Shown: positions 24,771 to 33,928, counted from the stretch's first letter. The stretch: 64,000 nucleotides of DNA from SIG452 sp045638525 (GCA_045638525.1 JAZUBQ010000012.1:62001-126000), one strand, 5' to 3'. Numbers and translations are program-made. Notes: generated by a model from the letters alone, not told the origin.

Positions 24771-26216
24771 CTAAATAATACGGAAGCCATCCACCAGAAC
24801 ACATCTTCTCTGACGAGTAAAGCTTCTTGCGGAGGTGATTCCTTCGCCGGTGGGTCCTGCGATGGTGAAGGTGGTATGTCCTTCTCCTCCTGCACCGATT
24901 CCTGCATAGGAGGGTGCATTTTTTACAAAGATTGTGGTTTCCACTTCTCTTGCAAATCTGGTTAAGTTATCAATATTTTTAGAATGCATATGCGCACTGT
25001 GACGATTGCCGTGTTCATATTTTACCGCAAGACGAATCGCTTCATCTACGTCTTTTACAGATACAATCGGTAAAATCGGCATCATCAGTTCTTCTTCCAC
25101 AAAAGGATGATCTTCAGTGGTTTCCATAATGATTAAGCGGGTATCTTTGGGAGCATCGGTAATACCGATTGCTTCTAAGAACAGATTTGCATCCTTCCCA
25201 ACCCAATCTTTATTGAGCATCAATTTACGTTTCGGTCTGTCGGAGCAACCTTCGCCCTGTTTACATTCTTCAACGGTTAATGCCACATTCACCAATTTAT
25301 CAATATCGGACTGATTTTTGAGTAAATATGCACCGTTCTGAGTCATATAATGAATCAGTTCGTCTTTAATGCTTTCCACTGCGAAACATTCTTTTTCTGC
25401 AATACAAGGCAGATTGTTGTCAAAACTTGCACCGGCAACAATATCTTTTGCCGCTTTTCTGATGTCTGCAGTTTCATCAACGATAACGGGCGGATTTCCT
25501 GCACCTGCACCGATTGCCTTTTTACCGGAGGAGAGCAAGGTTTTTACAACCCCGGGACCACCGGTTGCCACCAACAGTTTAACGTCAGGACATTTAATCA
25601 TAGCATCAGCAGTTTTCAAAGTGGGTTTCACTACAGAAACAACCACATTTTCAGGACCACCTGCTTCCAACACTGCACGGTTGATTAAATCTACTGCATA
25701 GTTGGAAGTGTTAATTGCTCTGGGATGCGGATTGAACACCACACAGTTACCGCCTGCCAACATACCGATGGAGTTACAAAGAACGGTTTCGGAAGGGTTG
25801 GTGGTGGGAGTGATGCTTCCGATTAAACCAAAGGGAGCCATTTCCACTAAGGTAAGACCGGTATCACCGCTGTATGCTCTGGGCTGTAAGTCTTCGGTAC
25901 CGGGAGTTTTTTCTGCCACCAGAGTGTGTTTGATAATTTTATCGGTCACTCTGCCCATACCGGTTTCTTCAACGCCCATTTTTGCCATAGTTTCGGCTTC
26001 TGCCATAATTTTTTCTCTGATTTTGGTAATCATATTTTCTCTTTGTTCCACGGAATATCCACGAAACAGTTTGTACGCTTTCTGTGCAGCTTCCAAAGCT
26101 TCTTCCATGGTGGAGAAAACACCTTTATATTTACCGGATGCTTTCGGAGTGGCGTTTTTTTCGGCCATTCCTTTAATTACCTGTTCAACAATGCTTGCAA
26201 TCTGTTGTTCGTTCAT
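24771..26216 (-). CDS. pduP: CoA-acylating propionaldehyde dehydrogenase PduP
   Basis: Oxidises propionaldehyde to propionyl-CoA with NAD inside the shell. 481 residues. The N-terminal helix NEQQIASIVEQVIKGMAEKN is an encapsulation peptide, as in known PduP. The aldehyde dehydrogenase fold shows SITPTTNPSETV, the GGPGVVKTLL cofactor segment and the catalytic Cys in DNNLPCIAEKECF. Start is the ATG at 26216; an in-frame GTG at 26225 is possible. Confidence 0.96.
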   Translation of the reverse strand: MNEQQIASIVEQVIKGMAEKNATPKASGKYKGVFSTMEEALEAAQKAYKLFRGYSVEQRENMITKIREKIMAEAETMAKMGVEETGMGRVTDKIIKHTLVAEKTPGTEDLQPRAYSGDTGLTLVEMAPFGLIGSITPTTNPSETVLCNSIGMLAGGNCVVFNPHPRAINTSNYAVDLINRAVLEAGGPENVVVSVVKPTLKTADAMIKCPDVKLLVATGGPGVVKTLLSSGKKAIGAGAGNPPVIVDETADIRKAAKDIVAGASFDNNLPCIAEKECFAVESIKDELIHYMTQNGAYLLKNQSDIDKLVNVALTVEECKQGEGCSDRPKRKLMLNKDWVGKDANLFLEAIGITDAPKDTRLIIMETTEDHPFVEEELMMPILPIVSVKDVDEAIRLAVKYEHGNRHSAHMHSKNIDNLTRFAREVETTIFVKNAPSYAGIGAGGEGHTTFTIAGPTGEGITSARSFTRQRRCVLVDGFRII

Positions 26217-26235
26217 TTTGAACACATCCTTTCCT

Positions 26236-27186
26236 TTAGTTACTGAATTTTGTAGAATTCTGAAAAACTTCTTTAGCGTATGCAGCCAATGCGGTATCTT
26301 GTTCTAAACTTCCACCGCTGACCCCAAAGCCACCCACAATGACATCATCGATAATGAGTGGGATTCCACCGCCGAACACCACGATACGATTGTCCTGATG
26401 CTGGAGTCCGTACAGAGAATCACCGGGTTTTGTGAGGTTTGCTAAGGTTTCTGTAGGCATTTTTAAGCTGACAGCTGTATATGCTTTATTTTGAGCTACA
26501 TTGATACTTGCAATATACGCATCATCATCACGGAGCATCGCCATCAGGTTTCCGCCACCGTCACAAACTGCACAAACAACTTTAACGCCCATTTCTCGGG
26601 CTCTGGCAATTACAATCTGACAAAGCTCTTCTGCTTGTTTCATATTGAAAGTGCCATCAATCGGCTTATCATACGCTATTGTTTTTTCGCCCTTTGGCAC
26701 ATACAGTTGATCCTGATAACGTGCCAATACGTAGAGCAAATCGGATAATCTATTGAAATAGGATAACTCCTCTTTCTTGACTAAAAACAGTTTGGATGCT
26801 CTCACCGCTTCCCGTTCTGCACGACGCGCCACAGTTCGTGCCACATCTAAGTGAGCACCACCTTTGGTTTGTCCGCTAATGGTAAACTTTCCGTCACGGG
26901 TGATTTTTTGGGAGAAGGCATCTATTAATTGTTCCAGACGAATCGTTGCCTGCTTGGTATCGAAGGGATTTGCTCCTGAAATCGAACCCATTAACAAGAT
27001 GAATTCTTGTTGCAATGCTGTAATGGTATCTCCAACCACTTCAATGGATTCTGTTTTAGCAAGTCCTAAATGAGATGAGAGCTCGTCGATGGTACCAAGC
27101 AAATCAAACAAGACATAATCTTTGGGATAACGGACATTTTTAAAATTTCCGGAATATCCCTCGTCTCCTTTTTTGGTATAAATCAA
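26236..27186 (-). CDS. pduO: PduO: cob(I)alamin adenosyltransferase fused to GlcG/HbpS-like domain
   Basis: Makes adenosylcobalamin, the cofactor of the diol dehydratase. 316 residues: N-terminal PduO-type ATP:corrinoid adenosyltransferase (about 1-165; ATP motif YTKKGDEGYSGN, helix FNRLSDLLYVLARYQ) and C-terminal GlcG/HbpS domain (about 180-316; CDGGGNLMAMLRDDDA, FGGGIPLIIDD), as in the two-domain Salmonella PduO. The start codon is TTG, overlapping the pduG stop as TTGA, with GGGAGGTGA six bases before it; no in-frame ATG is available. Translational coupling to pduG is likely. Confidence 0.93.
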   Translation of the reverse strand: MIYTKKGDEGYSGNFKNVRYPKDYVLFDLLGTIDELSSHLGLAKTESIEVVGDTITALQQEFILLMGSISGANPFDTKQATIRLEQLIDAFSQKITRDGKFTISGQTKGGAHLDVARTVARRAEREAVRASKLFLVKKEELSYFNRLSDLLYVLARYQDQLYVPKGEKTIAYDKPIDGTFNMKQAEELCQIVIARAREMGVKVVCAVCDGGGNLMAMLRDDDAYIASINVAQNKAYTAVSLKMPTETLANLTKPGDSLYGLQHQDNRIVVFGGGIPLIIDDVIVGGFGVSGGSLEQDTALAAYAKEVFQNSTKFSN

Positions 27187-29036
27187 ACATTCTCACCTCC
27201 CAATCTCATCGTTTTGGAATATTGCCCTAATACAAGGCCTGCAGCAACTGCGGCCCGAGGACCAAAACGGCCCAACACATTTCCGCGTCCTGCAACAATA
27301 TTATATTTTGAAAGTGCCTCATTGATGAGGTCGGGCACTTCAAAGTCCAAAGCACTTCCGCCAACCATTACCACAAACTGAATGTTATAAAGGTTTCCAT
27401 CCGGTGCAATTTTGGTTAAGGCTTTCAGTGCATTTTGTACAAATACTTTTCGTTTTGCTTCCTTTCGGATCACTGCAATTTGTTCCATTGTCAGATTCTT
27501 TTTCCGAATGGGAATCATTTTATCTTCGGTGAGGATAACCACTCGCTTGTATAATTCGGGAGGCAACTGCTCCTTGGTGAATTTCACTGTTTGATCCTCA
27601 AAACGGAGCATATTGAAGGTTTCCACCCTTGCTAACGGATAACGCTTGATCAGTTCTGCCGTATCACGGTCGGAAAGAGCAAGTTCCAAATCAATAATTG
27701 TGGTAACCATCTCCCCTGCTCCGGCAGTATGCACACTTTTGATGTTCCCTTGTTTGTCCATCAAAGCGGCATCGGTAGAACCGCCACCTAAGTCTAAAAT
27801 TGCCAAAGGAGTATCGGCACCGGAAGTCGTTAATGCACCTAAAATTGCGTTATCTGCCTCTTTTCCCATAATCGAAACATCGACGCCGATTTCATCGGTA
27901 ACAACATCAGCAATCTGCTTCATGGGAAGATGCGAGGTTTTCACCATGGAGGAAAGCATAACCACACTTTCCATCGCATATTCGTTTGCCAGACCGCCTG
28001 ACACCTTCATGGGTGCTAAGGTATCGGTTGCGGAAAGGTCTGATATTTTTATGGAATCTGTCATTTGACCGGTCAACTCTGCCATTCGGCGTTTGATTCG
28101 TTCAAAAGAATTCCCTGTATTTGTGTTTTTTTCACCTGAGATATCAAAGATATCACCGCTCTTCACCACGGCTTCTGTAATCTTTTCAGCACCATGGGAA
28201 ACAGGAACACTGAAATCACCGCCGGTTCCGTAAATATAGATATTACCAACCGGAATTTCCTGAGTTTTCACACCGCCTTCATCGTTGTTGATTACAACGC
28301 CGGAACGCAGTCCGATTAAACTTTTGGAAATTGGGATGACGCTTTTTGTTTCCTCCGGCGTCAATTTGAAAATTCCCGCAATCCCATATGGATTGGATAG
28401 CACTTTAATGGTGCCGGATTCAGATGCAACTTCAACCGCCGCTGGTTTGCCAAAGGGTATTTTTTCAATCTGCATTACCTCATCCACAATGGGTAAGGTG
28501 ACATTCAGACGATTGGAAATCAAAACTCCATCGTCTTTCTTACAGATAACTCCCGTGACAGAGACTCCATTTTCTATCGCACGGTTAATCAGTTGAGCAG
28601 CTTCTTCAAAATCAACAGACGCATCTACAACAGCGATATAATCATCGGTATGATTACATTGATGCATTTCTCTCACATTGTGGGTCAATCCAACGCCAAT
28701 ACCGTTCCCACCCGGAGTGTCCGGGTTATGACCAATCATTACCGAACCGATAATGGTGGTTTGAGAAATTACATCGGTAGATAATTCTGAAATAACAGGG
28801 GTTGCTTCGTTAATCAACACTTCTCCAATATCAGAAAGGCTGATGCCTGCATCTTTCGCCCCTTGTTGTAAGGCAGAAATAACACCCGTTTTATTTTCAC
28901 GAGTGCCCTTCACGCCTGTGGTTGGAATCATAGCATAGGAGAGAAAATCACAACGGCCGTCACGAATTTTCATCAGCACCGCTTCAGTAGTGGAGTTTCC
29001 GATATCAACACCGGCAACAACGTCACGATTTGCCAT
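27183..29036 (-). CDS. pduG: diol dehydratase reactivase large subunit PduG
   Basis: ATP-dependent chaperone that expels damaged cobalamin from the dehydratase. 617 residues with an Hsp70-like ATPase fold: GVDIGNSTTEAVLM at the start, LDLGGGSTDAALM in the second lobe, and VVMVGGSALDFEVP near the end. In Salmonella it works as a heterodimer with the small subunit PduH; no PduH gene is found between pduG and pduE or anywhere else in this window. Confidence 0.95.
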   Translation of the reverse strand: MANRDVVAGVDIGNSTTEAVLMKIRDGRCDFLSYAMIPTTGVKGTRENKTGVISALQQGAKDAGISLSDIGEVLINEATPVISELSTDVISQTTIIGSVMIGHNPDTPGGNGIGVGLTHNVREMHQCNHTDDYIAVVDASVDFEEAAQLINRAIENGVSVTGVICKKDDGVLISNRLNVTLPIVDEVMQIEKIPFGKPAAVEVASESGTIKVLSNPYGIAGIFKLTPEETKSVIPISKSLIGLRSGVVINNDEGGVKTQEIPVGNIYIYGTGGDFSVPVSHGAEKITEAVVKSGDIFDISGEKNTNTGNSFERIKRRMAELTGQMTDSIKISDLSATDTLAPMKVSGGLANEYAMESVVMLSSMVKTSHLPMKQIADVVTDEIGVDVSIMGKEADNAILGALTTSGADTPLAILDLGGGSTDAALMDKQGNIKSVHTAGAGEMVTTIIDLELALSDRDTAELIKRYPLARVETFNMLRFEDQTVKFTKEQLPPELYKRVVILTEDKMIPIRKKNLTMEQIAVIRKEAKRKVFVQNALKALTKIAPDGNLYNIQFVVMVGGSALDFEVPDLINEALSKYNIVAGRGNVLGRFGPRAAVAAGLVLGQYSKTMRLGGENV

Positions 29037-29071
29037 GATTTTTCTCCTTTCTTCTATACTATAATAATATA

Positions 29072-29674
29072 CTATAACAAGATGTTACGTTTTTCATATA
29101 CTCTCGCAGTTTCTTCAACCAGATCCGCCGTAATATTTGCCTGATATTCATTACGGAGACGGGATGCAATATCCAAAAGTTCCTGCTTGGTTGCACGGTT
29201 GGGACGAAGCTTATCATAAATTTTAAGAACTTCTTCATCCGGCACACGAGTCAACTCAGCTGCACGTCTTAAATTCCCTGCAAACTGCTTTTTGCCTGCT
29301 TTTTCGGCAATTTCCGCTTGCATCAACAAAGTTTGTGCATTGGTTTTAAAATCTTCGTGAATTACTTTCCCGGAAATCAGATTTTCAAACGTAATTTCAG
29401 AAAATGATTTTCCAGTTTTAGATTTTAACAAATCAGGATGATTTTTCGCCAAAGGATAGGTATATTCTCCACCGGAAGAAGTTTCTCCCTTCATATCGCG
29501 AAGAACTTTTTTGGTTAGATCATCTGCGATTTCATCAGGAGTTTTCGATACCTTCGGAGTTTCGATTTTTTTGATAATATCACTCACTGTGGTATCAGAA
29601 ATCCCTTGATTTTCTGTTTCTGCCTGAATTTTTTCGGCAACAGCTTTTACAATTTCTGAAATATTGATATCCAT
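29072..29674 (-). CDS. pduE: propanediol dehydratase small subunit PduE
   Basis: Gamma subunit of the B12-dependent diol dehydratase. 200 residues, with an N-terminal amphipathic stretch ISEIVKAVAEKIQAE, a variable linker (20-65) and the conserved core YPLAKNHPDLLKSKTGKSF, AEIAEKAGKKQFAGNLRRAAELTRVPDEEVLKIYD-type helices and LRPNRATKQELL. Follows pduD after 11 bases. Confidence 0.95.
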   Translation of the reverse strand: MDINISEIVKAVAEKIQAETENQGISDTTVSDIIKKIETPKVSKTPDEIADDLTKKVLRDMKGETSSGGEYTYPLAKNHPDLLKSKTGKSFSEITFENLISGKVIHEDFKTNAQTLLMQAEIAEKAGKKQFAGNLRRAAELTRVPDEEVLKIYDKLRPNRATKQELLDIASRLRNEYQANITADLVEETARVYEKRNILL

Positions 29675-29685
29675 ACTGTCACCCC

Positions 29686-30342
29686 TTAAAATGAAATATT
29701 CAACGCAACAGGCGGTTTCTTATCTACCACATTTTCCGTTTCCTTAATATGCAGTAGTGCCGCTTTTGCCTGAAATTTGGGACGCACCATATAATCATTC
29801 ATCACGCTGATGGGTTCCGGAGACTGTCCTTTTGCATATCTTGCCGCATTTTTACCAATTTTACGGTAAATTTCCAAGGTAATGAGCGGTGCCTGTGGGA
29901 ATAACTCCAGATTTGTGAGTGGGAATAAATCCTTTTGATGAATGGTGGTTGTTCCCTTCGATTGAATCCCAACACCGATGCCGGAGCCGGAATATTTAGC
30001 TGCTGTTAATGCGATAAAAGCAACGTCAGAAGTATGATACACACGAATGAAACGAGGTGTCATCCCTTCTTCTTCTACCCCTGCCGCAATTTCACGAACC
30101 AAATCATAATGACTCACACCGGACATGGTTTCAAACATATCTTTAGAAAAAGAAGCTCCCAGACCGATTACCACTTCCGACGGGCTCACACCTTTAGGTG
30201 CATCGCCGTTTTCTGTAATGGTAAGACGTTTTCCGGCAGACGGCGAAACCGTCTTCGGTACTTCGGCAATTTGTTCGGCATTTTGGATTGCCGCCATCAC
30301 CTGCCGGGTAACTTCTTTAATTAACTGTTCATTATATTCCAT
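29686..30342 (-). CDS. pduD: propanediol dehydratase medium subunit PduD
   Basis: Beta subunit, which helps bind cobalamin. 218 residues; the N-terminal helix EQLIKEVTRQVMAAIQNAEQ is the encapsulation peptide known in PduD, then a linker, then the core SEVVIGLGASFSKDMFETMSGVSH, GVGIQSKGTTTIHQKDL and AARYAKGQSPEPI. Second gene of the dehydratase trio. Confidence 0.96.
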   Translation of the reverse strand: MEYNEQLIKEVTRQVMAAIQNAEQIAEVPKTVSPSAGKRLTITENGDAPKGVSPSEVVIGLGASFSKDMFETMSGVSHYDLVREIAAGVEEEGMTPRFIRVYHTSDVAFIALTAAKYSGSGIGVGIQSKGTTTIHQKDLFPLTNLELFPQAPLITLEIYRKIGKNAARYAKGQSPEPISVMNDYMVRPKFQAKAALLHIKETENVVDKKPPVALNISF

Positions 30343-30406
30343 ACTGATACCACATACATTTTTATTAAATTGTATTAAAAATGCACTAATCCTTTCTTTT
30401 TATTTT

Positions 30407-32071
30407 CTAAATAACATTCGGATCTAAGGTATCCTTAATATTCTTAATTTCTTCCCAACGTTCTCCGGAAACACGATAACCGGTACCGGGACCATTATAA
30501 TCATTGGGATGGTTAACAGAACTTAACACCTGGAAATTGTTATCTAAAATCGCTGAGGTTTGCAGATAATCAGCAGACAAACGCTGTTTTAACATATTAA
30601 ATACCGAAACAGCCACATCGTGGAAACCGGAATTATTCAGCGCCTGCACAATATCCACACCTGTGATATCACCATCTACTAATTTCTGAGCAGCGGCTAA
30701 ATCTTCATTCACATTACGTTTTGCAGTGATATCTTTACTGCCGTGAGCATAAACAGCTTGTTCCACCTGCTCATCGGTTACTTTCGGGAACCCTAAACAA
30801 GCAAACACTGCCTGAACCGCTTTGGCTGCCTTACGACGCACGTTGATGACATCTTCTTCCGATACCGGACGGAGACCGCCATCCACTTTCAAGTCACGCT
30901 GCAGAACATTGTAATCATCAAAATCTTCCGCATCAAAGTTTGCACCGGCAAACATATTGTCATAATTGGGAATGGAACTATATCCTGAGAAGATAAAGTC
31001 AGTTCCCGGAAGCATCTGCATTAACATTCTTGCAGTTCTTCGAATATCACTGTGTGAGAAGGTCTGGTCATTACCGGAGGCAACCTCCAGACCAAGCTGA
31101 GCAGCAACTAAGTTTTCTGCCAACACACAACGAATTCCCGAGGGAACGGAACCGGTAATACCAATACAGCTGATTGCACCGTTCTGAGTCCCCTGAACGC
31201 CTGCTCCTTTAATTACCAACAGACAACGGATTTCCAGATAAAGCATCGATTTCTTTTCCGCATTGCCCATTAACACCTCGGAGCCTGTCCCGGAGGTACA
31301 ACGCATTTTCATTCCGCGAGATGCATAAGCTGATGCCAAAAAGGCTTTGGAATATGGGGTGTCATCCCCATCAATAAATACTTTCTCGGTACCGTATACG
31401 GAAATGGTTTCCGCATAGGTAGTAAACCCTTTCATACCAAGTTTTAATTCTACGGCTTCTTCTACTCCGCATTGGGACAGAACACCGGGACGTCCAACCT
31501 GAGATCCGATGAAAAGACCAACTGCGCAAAGGGGTGCATACCGGGCAATCCCTACGGTGGTTTCGGTTTCGTCAAAACCTCGGAAGGTTGCTTCTGCGGC
31601 ATCGCAGGCAATCTGCACCGGGTTATCGTCTAAGTTGGTGACGTGACATTGGTTGGAAGGTGTTTTTCTTTCTCTCATTTTCTGCATTGCCATCATCATT
31701 TCCACAACATTCATGTGGTTCATGATTTCCTTCAGCTTTGCAGCGGTCAAACCGGAGAACAATCTTTTTAATTCTTTATTATCGGTATTGATATCACACA
31801 AATCTCTGGCATACTGCAAACTGTCAATCGCCATTGCTTTTTCTGCAACAGACAAATCAATTGCGTGGTCTGCAATAAAGCTATCGATAAAGTCAAACTC
31901 TTCTCGACGTTTGCCATCCATCTCCACGATGATACCATTTTCGATTTTCAAAGAGGGCTTGGGATCGTATTTGGAATCCATGGCAACAAAGCCAACTTCT
32001 TCCCATTCCTTCATAAACCCATCTTGATGGACAGGTCTTTGTCCCAGCACTTTAAATCGATTTGATTTCAT
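30407..32071 (-). CDS. pduC: propanediol dehydratase large subunit PduC
   Basis: Catalytic alpha subunit; converts 1,2-propanediol to propionaldehyde by a radical mechanism with adenosylcobalamin. 554 residues, the expected length. Family segments are clear: MKSNRFKVLGQRPVHQDGFMKEWEE-type start, NQCHVTNLDDNPVQIACDAAEA, the FVNGDDTPYS-like IDGDDTPYSKAFLASAYASRG, and MRCTSGTGSEVLMG. The presence of PduCDE shows the pathway is B12-dependent and not glycyl-radical. Confidence 0.97.
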   Translation of the reverse strand: MKSNRFKVLGQRPVHQDGFMKEWEEVGFVAMDSKYDPKPSLKIENGIIVEMDGKRREEFDFIDSFIADHAIDLSVAEKAMAIDSLQYARDLCDINTDNKELKRLFSGLTAAKLKEIMNHMNVVEMMMAMQKMRERKTPSNQCHVTNLDDNPVQIACDAAEATFRGFDETETTVGIARYAPLCAVGLFIGSQVGRPGVLSQCGVEEAVELKLGMKGFTTYAETISVYGTEKVFIDGDDTPYSKAFLASAYASRGMKMRCTSGTGSEVLMGNAEKKSMLYLEIRCLLVIKGAGVQGTQNGAISCIGITGSVPSGIRCVLAENLVAAQLGLEVASGNDQTFSHSDIRRTARMLMQMLPGTDFIFSGYSSIPNYDNMFAGANFDAEDFDDYNVLQRDLKVDGGLRPVSEEDVINVRRKAAKAVQAVFACLGFPKVTDEQVEQAVYAHGSKDITAKRNVNEDLAAAQKLVDGDITGVDIVQALNNSGFHDVAVSVFNMLKQRLSADYLQTSAILDNNFQVLSSVNHPNDYNGPGTGYRVSGERWEEIKNIKDTLDPNVI

Positions 32072-32160
32072 AAGTGTTCACCATATTTCGTCCTGCGAAG
32101 ATACAAATCGTATTCCGGTCAGACCTTTCCTTTCTATTATATAGATAGTGTTTGTTTGGA

Positions 32161-32955
32161 CTATTTGCCCATTGCTGCCAGAACTTTCTGAGTGATTTCA
32201 GCAACCAGAGCAGCATTCGGGTTGTCCTGTTCTTTTGCAAGTCTCTGTGCTTCTTTACACTGAGGAGTACCGTTCTTTTCACATTTTTTGCAACCGGGAT
32301 GTTTGCCGGGTACTTTAAACTGTGCTCTAACCTGCATTAATTTATCAATCTGGTCACAGGTTAATTCCTGTTCACCACCTAATAATCTTGCATTCAAAGA
32401 AATTTTTGCATAGAATTCTAAGGTTTCCATTTTGAAGTATGCATTCATCAGAGAGTTACCAACAGTTAATGCACCATGGTTTTCCAGCAGGAATGCATCG
32501 TAGCTCTGCAGATGTTCGGAAACTGCATCCGGAATTTCATCGGTAGAGGGAGTGCCGTATTTTGCAATCGGAACAGTACCTAAGAAAATGATTGCTTCCG
32601 GCATGGTGTATTTATCCAGCGGAACACCTGCAATTGCAAAACCGGTTGCTGTGGGAGGATGAGCATGAACAACTGATCTTACATCAGGTCTTTCTTTATA
32701 TACTCTTAAATGCATTTTTAATTCGCTGGAGGGTTTTAATTTTCCTTCCAGAACATTTCCTTCACCGTCAACTTTAATAATCATATCCGGAGTCATAAAA
32801 CCTTTGGACACGCCGGTGGGAGTTGCAAAAAATACATTATCGGAAACTTTTACTGTAATATTACCGTCGTTAGCGGCAACGAAGCCGTTCATATAAATTC
32901 TTCTGCCGACTTCACACATTTCTTTTTTGATTTCGTACTCGTTAATCATAGCCAT
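32161..32955 (-). CDS. class II L-rhamnulose/L-fuculose-1-phosphate aldolase with C-terminal encapsulation peptide
   Basis: Splits the ketose 1-phosphate into dihydroxyacetone phosphate and L-lactaldehyde, the precursor of 1,2-propanediol. 264 residues. Class II aldolase/AraD-type core (about 1-210) with zinc ligands in VVHAHPPTA and ENHGALTVG. About 50 extra residues follow: a Cys cluster (PGCKKCEKNGTPQC) and a terminal helix NAALVAEITQKVLAAMGK, which has the spacing of BMC encapsulation peptides. First gene of the operon. The ATG at 32955 has AGGGG nine bases upstream; an in-frame TTG at 32961 is also possible. The neighbouring rhaB favours rhamnulose 1-phosphate as substrate. Confidence 0.93.
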   Translation of the reverse strand: MAMINEYEIKKEMCEVGRRIYMNGFVAANDGNITVKVSDNVFFATPTGVSKGFMTPDMIIKVDGEGNVLEGKLKPSSELKMHLRVYKERPDVRSVVHAHPPTATGFAIAGVPLDKYTMPEAIIFLGTVPIAKYGTPSTDEIPDAVSEHLQSYDAFLLENHGALTVGNSLMNAYFKMETLEFYAKISLNARLLGGEQELTCDQIDKLMQVRAQFKVPGKHPGCKKCEKNGTPQCKEAQRLAKEQDNPNAALVAEITQKVLAAMGK

Positions 32956-32982
32956 AATCAAAAACCCCTTTTTCTGTGTTTA

Positions 32983-33028
32983 TTTTTGTTTTTGTCTGTA
33001 TTATACTCTTTTTTTTTGTTTTTGTCAA
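32983..33028 (-). promoter_or_regulatory. consensus sigma-A promoter and candidate operator of the microcompartment operon
   Basis: Minus-strand -35 TTGACA (33028-33023), 17-base spacer, -10 TATAAT (33005-33000): a perfect consensus match. The sequence GACAAAAACAAAAA occurs twice, at 33026-33013 (overlapping the -35) and 32996-32983 (around +1), 30 bases apart. Such direct repeats across a promoter are a plausible binding site for the DeoR regulator encoded at the far end of the locus. Confidence 0.75.
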
Positions 33029-33382
33029 TAGTTTTCCGCGATTTTTTTTGGATTTTCACAAGATTTCCATAAACCGGGAAAGACATTTGAAAATACAGTA
33101 TTTATATGGAAATTCATAACATTTAGCTGTAAATTCACAGCGGATAAAAATCCATATTCAACACTACAGACGAACAAATTGTCCGTTTTGTTCCTTTTTT
33201 GCCCGTTTTCCATCCAATAACATATCAACAGCATTTCCAAGGTACAAAAATCGGTACATTTTCTTTCGGTAGTATTCCCCATTTTTAGTTATTTCATAAC
33301 ATACGTCACTGTTATTTTTCTCAATCCGTTTGCATATTTTTCACTTTTCAGGAAATACTGTCACCAAAAGGAAGGTGAAAAT
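33029..33382. other. intergenic region between the microcompartment operon and the bofC-like gene
   Basis: About 350 bases, AT-rich, separating divergent genes. I see no cobalamin riboswitch boxes and no tRNA. A minus-strand frame (33025-33282) lacks a ribosome binding site and overlaps the promoter. The sequence TGCATATTTTTC ahead of the bofC-like gene is only weakly like a forespore (SigF/SigG) -10 element. Confidence 0.4.
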
Positions 33383-33928
33383 ATGTTGCCCGATTTTTAT
33401 CGAAAACAACGCAAAAAACGAAAACAAAGCCGTATGCTTACCGCAATTTTCTGTACACTTTCACTCTGTATTATCGGTTGTATATTTGTATTAACCCCCT
33501 CGCCAAAAACAACCGGAGCCTTGACACCTGTTAAACCTGTTATGCTATCAGCAAATGCATCATTGGAACTGACCACGCTTTATGAATGTGGACACTCAAA
33601 AACAAGAACACTCCCAATCCCGGAAGATTTGATTGGAAAATCACACGAAGAAGCAACCGCACTCTATCCCGAATGGACATTCCTTAATTTCAACGAATCA
33701 TTTTTGGTTGCCGAAAAAAAAGAAGGAACTGAATGTGATGAACATTTTCTGTTATTTCTTAAAAATAATAAAATCATTGTAACCAAAAGCAAAGACAAAG
33801 AACAACTGATCACAGAGCAATCAATCAATCTTGATGTACTGACATCGGAAGACAAGGAAATTCTGGAAGCCGGCATTTTTATCAACTCTGAATATGAACT
33901 TTTAGAAATTCTCGAGTCATTCCAATAG
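33383..33928 (+). CDS. BofC-like sporulation protein
   Basis: 181 residues: basic N-terminus, one membrane or signal segment (about 20-40, LTAIFCTLSLCIIGCIFVL), then an exported domain with YECGHSKTRTLPIPEDLIG and the BofC-type ending INLDVLTSEDKEILEAGIFINSEYELLEILESF. BofC in Bacillus is a forespore-made intermembrane protein that restrains the SpoIVB protease in the sigma-K checkpoint. Ribosome binding site GGAAGGTGA lies four bases before the ATG. Assignment rests on motif resemblance; overall identity to Bacillus BofC is likely low. Confidence 0.75.
   Translation: MLPDFYRKQRKKRKQSRMLTAIFCTLSLCIIGCIFVLTPSPKTTGALTPVKPVMLSANASLELTTLYECGHSKTRTLPIPEDLIGKSHEEATALYPEWTFLNFNESFLVAEKKEGTECDEHFLLFLKNNKIIVTKSKDKEQLITEQSINLDVLTSEDKEILEAGIFINSEYELLEILESFQ

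Noticed and set aside
25702..26307. Plus-strand open frame of about 200 codons opposite pduP
   Set aside because: Antisense shadow of a conserved enzyme; no ribosome binding site and no family resemblance.
33025..33282. Minus-strand open frame of 85 codons in the gap before the bofC-like gene
   Set aside because: No ribosome binding site, no recognisable domain, and it overlaps the operon's -35 box; treated as chance.
32956..33382. Cobalamin riboswitch or PocR-type control for the B12-dependent operon
   Set aside because: No B12-box-like or conserved junction sequence found in the leader or gap, and no PocR gene in the window.
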